DNA of 64,000 nt from Dasyornis broadbenti (lineage: Eukaryota; Chordata; Aves; Passeriformes; Dasyornithidae), in contig VZRN01001112.1 in the NCBI GenBank assembly GCA_013397935.1, positions 933,931-997,930 of the forward strand, read 5' to 3'. The notes below the pieces were generated by a model. That model saw nothing but the letters and a program-made list of their open reading frames with translations. It searched no databases and was not told where the DNA came from. A program made the translations under genes and the position numbers. Below, one piece after another: positions 15,001-27,267 of this stretch (position 1 is the stretch's first letter; each line of letters starts with the position of its first letter).

Positions 15001-16048
15001 TTAACGGTGTTTTTCTGTAATTTATATGAAAGGTATAAACCAAAAATATATTGCTCTCAATTCTCTTGTGAGCATTAGTGGGCTGCATGCTTGTTATGCC
15101 CATGTGTAGATCTTAGAATAAAATGGAACAAAACTTTCTGTACCAGAGGCAAAATGCTGTGTATTGAATTTGGGTTTTGTGACGTGTAAGGAATGTACAC
15201 TGAAGCAGAGAAGTTCATTAGATCCAGAATAGCCATTCCATGAATTGCTTTTATTGTTGAAATTAAGAAACTTAAAGGCTGTAACACCAGAATCAGTGGG
15301 CTGTGCTGCTGAGCAGCTGTGACACAGATGGAGAGCAGAGACAAAAGTTCATCACAGCTCTGCGTGTTAGAAGTAGCACAAATGGCCATTTGCTGTTTGA
15401 ATGCTACAGACAAAGATTTTTTTTCTCTCTGCTGTGCTTGATAATACTGGGTTTTAAATCTGAAATTGTCAGGGTCTGCCAGTAAGTGAACTAGAAGGAA
15501 AAGTATTCATAGTTTAAACAGCTGAAGAGAAAATTTAAGTAAGACCAGCTCTTTGTGGTTTTGTAGTTTCCTTGAATGTGTAAAGGTGTCAGTACAGTGG
15601 CCCCAGCATGAAATAGTGACGTTTGTGAAGTGCTGCTTGCCTCAAATACTAATTTGTAAAATATTTTCTTCAGTGTCTGTTGATCAGAAGCAGCTGCTTC
15701 CCCCCAGGCTTGTTGGACGAGAGGAGGCTGTCCTGAGAGGCAGGCGGTCAGCAAGTCCATCCATCCCAAGCAGCCAGACCCCTGCATTCCAGCCAGGTAT
15801 GCCTTGGCCAACTTGCCTGTCCATGAAAATGCCTCAAGCTCTCTCTGCGGTGTCATGAATATGTCTTCTTCCATTTTTTCCCTCTAGAATTGTATGGCCC
15901 TGCAGATGCTCAACCAGAAGCACTTTCATCTGCCTCAGTGAACCTCTTCAAGCCCAGTAATGTTCAGGTTCAGCCCCTGGTGCCCTCTCAGCCCAGTCTG
16001 TTGAATGTGCAAGATGATACCAGCAAAGAAGATGTCATTTTCTTCTAA
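16..16048 (+). CDS. ARHGEF18: ARHGEF18 (p114RhoGEF), 3' nineteen coding exons, 5' end outside window
   Basis: Guanine-nucleotide exchange factor for RhoA, acting at epithelial junctions and cortical actomyosin. Coding exons read from splice sites and phase: 16-160, 935-1047, 1210-1350, 1810-2060, 2821-2946, 4162-4279, 5053-5301, 6126-6202, 7895-8073, 8453-8544, 8852-9040, 9690-9821, 10805-10920, 11354-11410, 11908-11955, 12520-12987, 13657-13981, 15674-15796, 15888-16048. All junctions are AG acceptors and GT donors and every phase closes, giving about 1,035 residues. The first exon has an acceptor and starts mid-codon, so upstream exons and the start codon lie outside the window. Order is: short N-terminal linker, DH, PH, linker, coiled coil, basic/proline tail. 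Identity rests on near-identity to mammalian ARHGEF18 as recalled, including the DH core and the terminal SKEDVIFF. The paralogues ARHGEF2, AKAP13 and ARHGEF28 fit less well. Confidence 0.96.
1210..8073 (+). CDS. ARHGEF18: ARHGEF18 catalytic DH-PH module (exons at 1210, 1810, 2821, 4162, 5053, 6126, 7895)
   Basis: These seven exons encode the exchange core. The DH domain begins after KRQDVIYELMQTE and runs to about LKEIMHKM, roughly visible residues 130-330. The helix with [20 protein letters not shown], at 4197-4266, is the conserved DH helix that contacts the GTPase, and it is intact. The PH domain follows in the exons at 5053-5301, 6126-6202 and 7895-8073. It ends with the C-terminal helix containing the tryptophan of NSWMAHIRRAVE, the usual invariant Trp of PH folds. 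In family members the DH catalyses GDP release from RhoA and the PH supports membrane or Rho-GTP binding. Nothing catalytic is missing, so activity is inferred as normal. Confidence 0.93.
4429..4831 (-). mobile_element. CR1 LINE 3' fragment in an ARHGEF18 intron
   Basis: Starts with the reverse complement of the CR1 tail octamer repeat (ATCACAGA units) and continues through the characteristic GGAAGGGACCTTAAAG, CATGGGCAGGGACACCTTCC and CTCCAGGCTGAACAATCCCA blocks. The element is 5'-truncated and antisense to ARHGEF18. It lies between the DH exons at 4162-4279 and 5053-5301. No coding capacity remains. Confidence 0.93.
11908..12987 (+). CDS. ARHGEF18: ARHGEF18 coiled-coil exons (48-bp small exon plus 468-bp exon)
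   Basis: A 48-bp exon (11908-11955, starting LVQRIQTLLQ) and a 468-bp exon (12520-12987) encode a long charged helix rich in Q, R, E and L, with motifs such as STRGNLLLEQEKQRNFEKQ and ELERQREAYQHDLERLREAQ. This is the C-terminal coiled coil of the Lbc-type RhoGEFs, used for dimerisation and partner binding. Both exons are in phase 0 at both ends, so skipping either keeps the frame. The opposite strand shows long open frames here only because of the Gln/Glu/Arg-rich codon composition. Confidence 0.93.
13657..16048 (+). CDS. ARHGEF18: ARHGEF18 C-terminal tail, last three coding exons
   Basis: Exons 13657-13981, 15674-15796 and 15888-16048 encode the tail. Recognisable blocks are SISFNGEGVEPSP, VPIHLLSATNQIQKPAAVQQ, QIPTKLATFTKG and the terminal TSKEDVIFF before the TAA at 16046-16048. 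The middle part is Ser/Pro-rich and basic, probably disordered and phosphorylated. The junction at 13981/15674 is phase 1 and reads through cleanly. The VQQQIPTKLA and SKEDVIFF blocks are the strongest evidence that the gene is ARHGEF18 rather than a paralogue. Confidence 0.93.
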
Positions 16049-19000
16049 TTGTTTCCATTTGAAGATGAATCTCCTGGCACACTGTTTCAAGAACTCAGGC
16101 CCCAGTGTGCACCGTGATGGAGACCCGACATGGATGTCTTCTGATCCCTGTCCAGTTACTACTAGCAAGGACCAGACCAGGATTACTGTCCTGCTTTTTG
16201 GCTTCTCTGCCAGCAGCTCAGAATGAGGGCACAGTAGTAACTATTTGATTTTAAATTCTCCAGTGTGTTGATACATGGCATGGGTGTATCGATTCAGAGC
16301 ATGTTAAAATTCTGACATTTATTGTAATGTGCTCTTTTTGGAGAATGTAACTGTTCATGGGCACCGTCTTGTAAATTATTATCGGTGACACTGAACTACC
16401 CAGATTTTTATGTAAAAAGTTGTAGTAGTAGGCCCCGAAATGGCTGCAAATTTTTAAATCTGTTTTCCCAGGTCCAGGTCAGTAATGGGTTGTGTATTGG
16501 CAACCAGGTGACAGCAAGCCAGTCCCCTCCCAGCCAGGTGTGCCAGGCACTGTGAACCCAGTGGCAAAAGCCCCATGGCCAGGTACAGAAGGTAAGGTGA
16601 GCTTCTGCCAGCGTCTTCACAGGGCAGGAGCTCCACCTTTCCATGGAGGAGAAGGGTTGGGTGTGTGAGAATTCCCAATGATGATGAAGAGTTGGACTGA
16701 ATGCACATTTCATTGGCCACCAGCGTTACTGGGATCCTGTCTCCCTGCTGGGGAGAGCAGTAGAGGTTCCCAGGCAAACTCATGAGTTGGTTCAGAATGA
16801 ACTTAGAGACTTGTATTTTATTCTTTGCTGAAGACATGTCTAAGAAGCATTCCAATGCAGTAATTTATTGTCTTGTTTAACCCTGTTTTCTGCATCTTTT
16901 GTTTGTCTGTTAAATTGTTGGGACTTTACCCCCAGTACCAGAAGATATCAAAGCTGCTGTTACTGCAGAGATTTCTCTGCAGCATCATGTTAGGAATGAA
17001 GGGAATAAGAACTGTTTGGTTTTAAAATTAAAAATAATTCTAATAAAAAACATACTCTTATCTAAACTTGTGTTTAGCTGCTTTCAGCTAAACCAGCTTT
17101 GATACCTCTTGTGAAATGGGTCAGTTCTTGATCATGGAATGGTGATCACATTAAGTGTTCTGCTGAAAAGGCATTATTTCCCTTTGTAGTAATTTGCACA
17201 GTCGTTTTGTGTTGTGTTTTTCATTCTGTATCTCGGATTCCTTTCACACACCTCACCCAAGGATGTGTGTTCTGGTGTATGTTGAATGTGACTGGTCAGA
17301 TGATGATGCACAGGAGAGATTGTTTAAGGGTATTGTTACAGAATTAAATGAATCAGGATCTCGAAGCTTAAAAGCTTGGATTAATACCTTTCAGAACATG
17401 ATTGATAATAGCTTTTTTTTATATATCTTTAACTGATTTAAAGTGATTTTAGCAGCGGTGGATGGAAGGCCTGGTCAGTTCTCCATCCAATCTCATGGCA
17501 ATGGATCCAGTGGCTGTTTGCCAGTCTCCTCAAATCACTGAGCTGTCCCTGTGATTAGGCCCTGTGTGATGTAAGTGATGTCTTTAAGGCCATAACTTTA
17601 CTTTGCTTGAGAGTTTTAAAACTATTTCAATAGTTACAGTGCAAGAAACTTTATCAAATTTCAACAGAAAACACAGCAGTTTATTTTCAAGTGGTAATAA
17701 TTTGGGTTATTGCCTTCAGACGAGAAATCAAAAAACCCAAGTTTAGTGATCAGGAGAAAGATAAGCCAGAAAATACTGAATTTGTCTTAGGGACAAGTCC
17801 CCCTGCTGGAACAGTTCTTGGATTTAAGGGTCTTTTTCTTAGCTGAGTGGTGCTGGTACAAACCTGAGGCAGTGGCACTGAGCTCAGTGACAGGAAACTC
17901 CAGACTTGCCTGACTCGTTACCAGATTGGGGATGCTCCCCCAGCCCCCAGCAAGAGAAATTGGACACACTTGGCTTTAATACCAAAGCACCTTTGGTCAG
18001 TCAGCAGCATTGAGGAACTTGGAGTGGTTGTCAGCAGAAAACAGTGTGGGACTGTTCCATGTGGTGGTTTGGTGTTGCTGGGATATGGTATCGTTGGTGG
18101 TGAGAATGTGCTCCTACTCCATATTCAGTCTCTGCGTTCCTAAAAGTTAGAGTGGAATGGAGGGGAATCCTTAAAATCAGTGTAACTCCTGATCAATGCA
18201 GTAGTGTGAGATCCAGCAGCTCTGTAGGATTTTTCCATCAGGTAATGTGCAGGCTCCAGTCACCTCCGATCCCCTGTAATTCCTCCTGGGAGCACACAGG
18301 GAAGCTGCAGGAATGCACAGAATGTCCTTTTCTTCCTGCTGTGGCTTGGGCCACTCCTAGTGAGAACTCGATGCCCCCATTGCCTTAAACTACCAGGTTT
18401 TTAGGAGTTTTAGCCTAAAGCTAAGTTGCATCAGTGGAATAAGCCACCTTGGCCAAAAAGGGATGTCAGTTTGGATGGCTGGAAGCAATTTTTGTAAACA
18501 TTTATTTACCTTTATTTTGTGCCTGTCCTAAAGTATGGGAGGCAGTGTTGGAAGGGCTGGAGCAACTCATTGGCTGCTTTCTTCTTCTGTGCAATGGACG
18601 ACTTTGAATATAGAACAGTGACATCTGGAAAATAAAGTCTGCAGTGAGGTCCCATTTATTTTAATGTTTAACTTAAACATAACTTTTTTAATGCTTCTTG
18701 TCAGCGGTGCTTGAAGTAAGTTTTGGCTGTTAACGAATGGACCCAAGCCTGTGACAGGCCAGGCTGTTGGTTCAGCAGCCCAAAAGCTCCTTGGTACATG
18801 GGTCTTCAATCTGTGACTGAGAAATTACCTTTTCTCTGTCCTCAGTACACGTGTCTGGCTGCAGCTGCCTTTTTGAAACCTCTTTGCACCCTGAGTAGAA
18901 ACAGTGTCTTCTGTCACTTGGGTCAGCCTGGAGAAGGTTCCGGAATTAGCAGGTGCTGTGATACCTCATTGCTAGTGCAGGGTCACCCTAGCAAAGTGTG

Positions 19001-20810
19001 GGCAGGTGATCCATAGAAGGCTGAGGGAAGCAAGTGAATTATTTTCTTTTAATGAATATGACTTTCTTTAAATGAATAATGGGTCTCTTCACTTGTGCAG
19101 AACTGAATCTGTGAAATTGTTAACAAATCACTCCAGCTGAGTGAACTGGTTTTGGACTCTTAAATCATGTTCCTAGAAAAATAATTCTTCTAGGTAAATG
19201 AGTTTGCAAAGTACTGCTGTCCTGGGCTAAGTAACCTGCTATTGATTCTGAGTCACATCCTTCCTGTTGGACTTTTTGATCACTTTAGATAAAACTTTCC
19301 TTTTCTGAGTGATTTCTGAGGATTAGACAGTTCAAAATTCTGTGCCTCCCAGGTGCCTTTTGGCTTCTCTCTGAGCTGGGGTGTGGAGGAAATGCCAGCA
19401 GGAGCTTTGAACTGCCGCCGTGTTTGCTTGGTGTCACAGCCTTAAAACTATCAGCATGTTTGTCCTTCAATGTTGTGGTGTTGCAATGTAGAGGCTGTTT
19501 CTGTGGTTCTGATTTCAATTTGAACTCTGGTGTAAAGGAGGCTTCCTCTTTCTCTTCCCATCTGGAATGTGACAGTTTCATATTCCAGGCTGAGGATCCC
19601 TCCGTGGTCACTAGTACTGAGCACAGCTGCCCTGTGTGTTGTGGATGCTTCCCTATTTTTTCCCTGTGCTGTCTGTGGGTTGTAGCTGTGGCATGTCCCA
19701 TGAATTGAGGCCGCTGATCATCCCCCAGCATGAGGCAGAAGAATTGATGTTCCTAGAGATGCTTGCTCACCCAGGTACTCGCCTTCCTGCACAGCTAGGA
19801 ATCATTCTAAATAATTTGCAGGCAGTTTTGTCTTTCTGAGTAGTAGTCAGATGATTCTGCTTACATGGAGCTTGGTGTTTGTCATTTGCATTTACAGCGA
19901 AAGTCAAAACATAAACTAGGAAAGGGTTAAAAATACTTACTTCATTTTACTTCTAACTCTGCGGAATGGGAGCTGAGGCTCCCCGGTGCTGCGCAGTGGA
20001 GTCCCTGTGTGTTGTGCCCCCCATGCAAGGGAGTTTGGAGATTTTGTTGTCTTCCCCAGCAGTTCTCACATTTACCAGGAAACAGATCTGCATGCCAGGT
20101 TACACGAGTGCTGTAGGCAAAGCAAAGCCTTTCCCCTGCTCTCTCTTCGAGACCAGACCCAACATCTTCGTAACCACTGGCGACTTCATCATCCACCATC
20201 AGCACGTTCCTCTTCAGACAGCATCTGTGCGAGCTCTGGTTCATAACATTTGTGCCATGTTTATAAATCAGTTTTTTATATTTTTGTACTGAAAGAAATT
20301 GGAGCACTTTAGAAAAGTTGATTTCAAAATCCATTTCTGTTGGTACCCAGAAGCAGATCTCTCATGGGTGTAGATCCTGTTGGCATAACTGCGTGCATCT
20401 CACTCAGAGCTGTGAACTCTCTTGACACTCTTTAGTCTTAGGTCTGGTTTCTAGGCCCACCTTGCACTGTAAAGATTTAATAAATAATCATGGTCCATGG
20501 TTAAATTGACCATTTTGTTGGGGAAGAGTTTGGTTTTGTTTTCTCGTTAGGGTGTAAACATTGTAAATATTTCCTTTACTGTGGATACTGCAGTAGCAAC
20601 ATCTTTGTAGTCTTTATTTTATTTGTAAAGTTGATGGTTAAATGTTAATATTCTGTTGAATTGTGCACTCTTGATTAATTGTAAACTTGACCTTAGCACA
20701 CCAAATGATGATTTTTACAATGATTGCAATGTTTCTCCACTGAAGGACTTCAGAGCTGCAATAGGACTGAAACCAACTTCTAGCAATAAAAAAAAAAAAA
20801 AAAAAAGAAG
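16049..20810 (+). other. ARHGEF18: ARHGEF18 3' UTR (inferred extent)
   Basis: No coding homology was seen after the stop codon. The sequence is AT-richer than the intergenic DNA to the right and has several AATAAA or near-AATAAA sites, for example at 18634 and 20479-20484. The last is at 20785-20790 and runs straight into a long A tract. I take the 20785 site as the distal end, giving a 3' UTR of up to about 4.7 kb; earlier sites could give shorter isoforms. Only cDNA would fix the true end. Confidence 0.55.
20785..20790 (+). terminator. ARHGEF18: Putative distal polyadenylation signal of ARHGEF18
   Basis: AATAAA immediately followed by a run of A, at the end of the AT-rich region downstream of the ARHGEF18 stop codon. 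It is the last such signal before the GC-richer intergenic DNA. The adjacent A tract is genomic and could also cause internal priming artefacts in cDNA libraries. Confidence 0.45.
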
Positions 20811-23800
20811 ATTTAAAAACTGTCTGCCTTTATAGCTATGTAATTATTTACTGTTTTCTACTTGAATGAAGATCAAAGCAGCTGCCACTTTTCACATGCT
20901 TCTCATTTTCTACCCTGGACAGAAATAATGTGCCACAGGAACAAAACTGACCGTTTTCCGAAGGAGAGGACGGAGCACAGGAGGTGTTCAGTGCAGAGTA
21001 CAAATAGCTGCAGCCCTTGGCAGTGAGGTGAACACCTGAGGGAAAGATCAGCTGCTCCCAAACGTTGCAACTCTGCTGGTGAGAGGGAGAACTTGGTTAA
21101 GTTGCTTACGTTAGCGAGGAGGTGCTTTGCATGGTGCCAGCCTGAGACATGCCTGGCTCTGTCCCAGGCAGTATCGGTTCCCACTTGGAACAAGGATAAC
21201 AAAAATAGAAACCATCTCTAGTGCTCGTGCCAGTTTGGCAGCCCTCCCTGCCAGCACCATCCCATAGCCTCTGGCTGGGGCTGCTCTTCCCAGATCTGCA
21301 GCAGCCTGAGTTTCCTGGTGAAATCCCCACTGGTGGCACAGCTGGCAAGTGAATCCAAGAGCTGTAACCTCCAATCATTGCTAGAGAGGAGAACAGATGC
21401 AAATCCAGGGAGACACTGGGAGAACTGGGCCTTGGATTGGTGCTCTCTAGGAAGAAGGGAGTGTTTTATCGTCAGAATCCAGCGCTGCAGCCAGGGCTGA
21501 GGAGAGCCCTGAGCCAGAGCTGGTGGTGGTGCCAGCGGTGTGGTCTGCCTGTCCCTGCCTTTGGGGCTTGCCAAAGCTGCTTGGGGGGACCCTGGGCCTT
21601 TGTGTGCAGGAGTCAGTAAAACAAACCACCACTGTCAGCCTCTGAAGTGCATGTGACATCTGGGTTGCAACACAAACTGCAACTCCACTGGAAAAACAAA
21701 TCTTTTTCTGCTTTTCCACATATGTAAATAATCAAAGACTTCTAGGCAGACTAGTGTTCAAACTTGGTCTTTATGGGAGTGAACAGGCTGACGTGAGAGA
21801 ATGACGTCTCAAAGCGTGTGTGTGTAGAAACTTTTGCTTGTGCTTCCTTTAGGAAAATATTCCTTTCATCTGTGGAGCTCCTGGGAGCTGAGCCACAGTG
21901 CCCACTGGACATCAGTCACTGCCTCTGTGCTTCCAGACCTCGTGTCTGTGTCACCACAGCAAGGCCAGTAACTCCCTGTCCGTTTCTAAATACTTTTTAG
22001 CAGCAAGAAATGGAATCAAAGTAGTTTTGTGGGGGACAGCAGAGAGGGACAGTCTAGGAGAGATGCGAAGAGGAGCTGCACTGTGCTCTCGTGCAGCCAT
22101 TTTCAGGCGTCAGACCTGTAGGAATTGTTTCTAGAAAGACAAGAAGAGCCTGGATCAGGGAGATGCAGGGTTAACATTGCCAAGAGGGATCTCTGCAGCA
22201 CAGTTTCCCACTGGGAACTGCCCAGCTGCAGCAGCCCAGAGCTCAGCAGAGGCAAGTTAAAATCCTGGGCAGAATTTGCATCTGTTAGAAGTTTGGTGCT
22301 GCCGCAGCCATCCATGTTCAAAGGTGTGTAGGTGTTGCTGTGCTCAGTTTTTGACACAAAGCGGGGCAGACATTCCTTGGGGATTGCGAACACCTTGCCT
22401 GGCAGTGGCGCTGATAATGCTGTCACTCCTCTGTGAGACGCGGAGGGTGTGATTTCAGGGGAGGGTGTGACTTCAGGACAAGGCTGGCGGTGGCGGCGGA
22501 GCCTTCAGAGCTGCTAACTTGCTCACACCAATATTCCAGCAGCTCCGCCCTGCCTTGTCTCTCTCCAATCTGTAGCTAATTAACCCGAAACCCAAACCAC
22601 ATTCTTTCTGTGGATGAATCATGCCGAGGCCATCGGCAATGACCAGCTTTATGCTAAACCTCCCTCTTTCATGTGGGTGAGACAAGGCTGATGGTTCCCA
22701 TACGTGCATCTGAGATCCATCTGCGAGCCAGATGCTGGAGGACAAACATGCACAAAGGATATTGGCTCCACAGTGTGCTCCGACAGTGGGAATGTGCTAC
22801 TTGCTGCCTTTCCTCGGCCCTGTTTTAATTTCTCATCCCAGCGATGGGGCCAGCCCAAGGCTCAGCAGGTGAGGGATGTGGGGCCTGTCCTACGTTGTTT
22901 GCTGCTGCTGTGCCTGTGGGATCTGGCAGAGGATAAAAGCCAAACCCTCCTGGAGCTGGCAGTGCTGGAGCAGGCGCCACACGGTCCCCAGCTCTGGCAC
23001 TGTCACATGCACTGGAGGCTCAGACAGGGCAGGATCCTGTTATGGGGCTCCTTGACTTTGCACAAGGGCACGGAGGGACAGGACAAAAGGGAATGTCTTC
23101 ACACAGACAAGAGGACAGGGTTGGATGGGATAGTGGGAAGGAATTACTCACTGTGAGGGTGCTGAGGCCCTGGCACAGGTTTTCCAGAGGAGCTGTGGCT
23201 GCCCCTGGATCTCTGGAAGTGTCCAAGGCCAGGCTGGATGGGGCTTGGAGCAACCTGGGACAGTGGAAGTTGTCCCTGCCCATGGCAGGGAGTGGGATTG
23301 AGGAAGCTTTAAGATCCATCCAGCCCAAACCATTCCATGATTCCTTGTGCACAGGAGGATGAAAACTGCTTGCTGACACCACAATGCAGGTCTGCCTCTC
23401 CCATGTCAGAGCAGCAGCTGATGTCATATCACTGTGTGGAGCACAGCATCTTGCTAGACCTCAAGCCATCCCAGATGACTGCATGTGGTATGCTGGTCTG
23501 CCAGGGAATTTCAGGTGTGCAATGCCCCTTTTGCCTTCTAGAGCTTTGGAAGTCATGAACAAAACCACACTGTGTAGTTAAAACTTAGTTGTTCCTGGGC
23601 TGCCATGAATTCTCATTCTAAGGGTGTGTGGTGGGTGTGCTGCAGAACATTTGAATGAACCATATCCCATTTTAACTAGGAAGGGGAATTTCTCAGCCAC
23701 TGCTGTGCTTGAAAGGGAGAAAGGCCCCATGCTGTCTTGGTGCTCTGGCAGCGGGAGCTGCTGAGCAGGAGGCACCTAGGAACCCGAGCAGCAGTTCCCT

Positions 23801-25780
23801 TAAAATCAACCCTGACTGTCTGTCCTGTGGCCAGGAGGGAGGGGAATCAGTCTGATCTCATATTTCTCTGGCTGTGGTGGCCTGTAGGCTTTGTGTGTGA
23901 AGAGGAACACCCCAAAGGACAGCGATGTCACCTTTGGATTGTTTTGGCTTTGAGCCTAGTGATGCCCACATGTGTTGCCTCTTCCAGATGTGATTGTGGA
24001 CTGGGGTCTAACTCCAGCAGCTGGAGGTGCAGACACAAAGCAGGGGTCTGGGCTAGAAGAGGTCTAGGTTTGAGCTATGTTGAGATTCTAAATTCATTCT
24101 ATTAATTCAGGCAGATTTGTACCCCAGCAACCAAATTCATCTCTAAACCAAATTCACCTACAGCTCAGTTGGCCTGAACCTTCTGGTCCTGGCACTGAAG
24201 CAGCGAGTGGATCCATGCATGGAAATGTCAAACTGGGAAAACAGGTCTGTTAGGACAACTCAGGCACGCACCAGTGAAGCTGCCTTAGTTTTCTCCAGGG
24301 TACTCCGGGAGCTGGGAGCTGGTTTCTGCCAGGAGGAGGTAGAGCAGGAGGGGCTGCACGGGGCTCTCTGCCAGGTGAGGGAGGATGAAGAGATGCGATG
24401 CAGCCCTGGCTGGCTTTGTTACTGGCTTTGCTGCCAGCAGCAGGGAGCCACCACGGAGCAGCCCAGCCCAGGTGTGCTTGGAGTGCCGGTTCTCCCTGAG
24501 AGGTGGTTGGATTGCAAGGAAGGAACAATGCCCAGCCCTTGCAAAGGCTTCAGCAGCAGCAGAGCTGGGGCTCACTTCCACAGCTGAGAACACCCGAGCC
24601 TGACTCAGATAAGGCCCAGGCAGACGGATCCGTGCTGCTGGAAGCTGCTCCATCCCTGGAGTGGGAGGCGGATGTGGCAGGGAGCCAGCATTTATTGCTT
24701 GGCAGCATAAACAAAACAGCTGCTGCTGCTCAAACGACCATGAATGAAACCTCTGCTCCTCTGACTCGCTGAGCACAATCAGACTCTGTCCAGCCCTCGG
24801 GAGTAGCTGGAGATGTAACAAAGGTGAAGCAGCTCCTGGCTGGATAACAGGGTTGGAGGCACTTCCAGATGGCTGCTGGTCCCAGCCATGTTCTGCACTG
24901 TGACATTCCCCTGCTTGCGAGGTACGGCCAGGCTGGGAGCTGCTGGATGGTTGGATCCCATGATCTTAGCAGCCTTTTCCCATCAAAATGAGTCTGTCTC
25001 CCTGCTGCTGCCTGTGTCCTCCAGGCAGGCTGTGGGCTCCTCTCCCTGCACCCTGACAAGCTCCCGTTGGGCTCAGTCAGCGACGGAGAGGAGGCACAGC
25101 AAGGGTGCATGAAAAAAGGCCCAGCCTGCGGGCTGAAAATGGCAAAGGCATCAGAAAACGGGGTGGAAATGAATCTGGTGCATCTGCTCCAGCCCCCAGC
25201 AGCAGGGCAGCTCCCTTCCTTCCCATCCTGCCAGCTCTTGCCTGTGCAAGCAGCTCGGAAGAGTTGTGACATTGATTTATTTAATTCTGAAATAAAGGAT
25301 CACACCCAAACCATGCTTCTGCGGTGAGACAGTTGGTTGTACCTTTGGTGCCTGTTTCCTCTGACGGTGCTGGTTCCTGTCTCACCTCTCCCCCTTAACA
25401 GAGCTTTTCTTTCCCAGGCACTGCCTCCCCTCAGCTGGAGCAGGGCCCGGAGCACACAGCCCTTGGGGACAGAAGGGACAGTGCTTTCTCCCATTCTTCT
25501 GGATAGTGAGGAAACTCAACTCTGTGGAGAGTGACCAGGTAAGGGCAGAGAATACCTTAATCTTTGAAGTTTTGAACAGATTTGTGTCTCCTTCAAAGCT
25601 AGAAGGCAGTGTGAGATCTGAGCTTTCCTCAGTCCAATGTGACAGAGATAAAGGAAGACCTGAGTCCTTGGTTTGGACTCTACCAGGGAATGCTCCTCAC
25701 TGTTCTACTAAATATGGTCTCAAGTGTGGGCTGGAAAAACCTGCACCTTAAGCACAATAGAGGAAGCAAAGGACACAATG
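20811..25780. other. Intergenic DNA between the convergent ARHGEF18 and ENC3 ends
   Basis: About 5 kb with no exon I can support. Open frames are short, unrelated to known families and lack splice context. The only recognisable element is the CR1 fragment at 23050-23345. Unannotated non-coding RNA cannot be excluded. Confidence 0.6.
23050..23345 (+). mobile_element. CR1 LINE 3' fragment
   Basis: Plus-oriented 5'-truncated CR1: it contains GGCACGGAGGGACAGGACAA, GAGGCCCTGGCACAGGTT, TGGCTGCCCCTGGATCTCTG and GGCTGGATGGGGCTTGGAGC, and ends at the AACCATTCCATGATTCC tail. It is the same subfamily as the copies at 4429 and 32757. Confidence 0.93.
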
Positions 25781-27267
25781 AATTTTATTCAGATTTATTG
25801 AAGCAGCTCCAGGCTGAGTAATAAACACACAAAACTGCTGTATATATATATATAAAAAAAAATGTACAGAACCAGCCTGTGGGCAAAGTACTGTCACATG
25901 TTCTTGACATTCCAGGCAACTGCTTGGGTGCTGCGAGTCCCAGCAGTGCAGTCCAGAGCCTGCAGCTGGTCAGGAGTGTCCTTTGTCCTTTCCAGTACCA
26001 CTGAAACCAAAGTAATCCCTCTGGTTCCTGCTCTGAGATCACACCAGTTGGGAGAAAACTTGGAAACCTTTTGCTGTCTCAAGGGACAGCACAAGCTGTC
26101 AGCCCAAGGAGGCCCCTCCGTGCTTGTCCCCTCCCTGGCCTGACCAAAGGGATGGATTTGCTGAAGCCATTCAAAGCCAAAACCGTGTTGCCTTGAGCCC
26201 TGCTGGTGCTGATGGGATCCACGCTGGCACCCAGCTCACAGACTTGCCAGGTGGGAGGAGGTGCTCCTGCTGCCTGTGCGTTCCATCTGGATCCTCAGTC
26301 AAGGGAGGCACTGGCAAAATCAGGTGTGAAACCTGTGGTGCAGAGCAGAGTATTGTGAGACCGGTGCACAGCAACCCCAGCCCTGCTCCTCAGGCCTCAA
26401 ATCCCAGAAAACGCCATTGCTGTGCTGCTGACTTCCCCCCACAGCCAGGAATTTTCTAAAGGTATCACTGGATATTTTATTACAGTAAATAATTTTATTT
26501 AGATAGTACAACTCTTGCAAGGAGAAAAGAAAAACCCTGTAGGGTCTGTGATTCACTGGCATGGTTTCTGCCAAAAGCCTTTAGAAAGGTTTAATTCCAG
26601 TTGCAAATGTTCAAAGTCAATCTCTGTGTAGCAGGAAAGCAATGGCATAAAAGGGACACCAGGGAATAATTAGAAGCAGAGAAACCCTGTGTTTATACAT
26701 AGACAGGGCTTGTCTTCTAAATGCAATTACCCACCATTCTGGGACTAAATCCCAGCTATAATCTTGTTCTGGCACCAGCTCACAGCCCTGGCGTCCCACA
26801 AGACATTTGGGTGCCACTGGCAGATTAAGCGTGGCACCAGGAGGAGGAGGAGGCTGTGCTAAAAGCAGCAGCTGCACCCAGTGGCACCACAGGGTCTGTC
26901 CCAGCTCCCGCAGACAGCCTGCCTGCAAAAACATCGGCTCCTCCAGCTTCCTGACCCAGGGACGACACTCAATCCTTGCACACAGCATTCCCCAATATCT
27001 TTGCATGGGCCAAGATGCCAGGTTAAGTGTCTTGTTATTTATACTGATCTCCCTGCAGTGTTTCAGCACCTAAAGAGATCTTCTCTCTCCTGCAGCGGTT
27101 TTAGATACCAAACTACCCGAAAATTCCCAAGCTGATATTCACACAAGGCTGCTCTCTAGGACAGCTCCAGTCCAGAGCCACGTGCATCTGCCCCTTGAGG
27201 TTTAACCTGAGACAGAGGAGCTCTGGGTTGACCCACAACTATTTACCTTCCAGGTCCTTTGCCATGC
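25780..27267 (-). other. ENC3: ENC3 3' UTR (inferred extent)
   Basis: Region downstream of the ENC3 stop codon on the minus strand, reaching the last AATAAA cluster. No coding feature or recognisable repeat was seen. The extent is inferred from the polyadenylation signals only. Confidence 0.45.
25784..25799 (-). terminator. ENC3: Putative distal polyadenylation signals of ENC3
   Basis: Two AATAAA hexamers on the minus strand (TTTATT on plus at 25784-25789 and 25794-25799). Downstream in the minus direction there is a T/GT-rich stretch (TGTGTCCTTTGCTTCC), as expected for a cleavage site. A more proximal pair lies at 26476-26499 and could give a shorter transcript. Confidence 0.45.
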
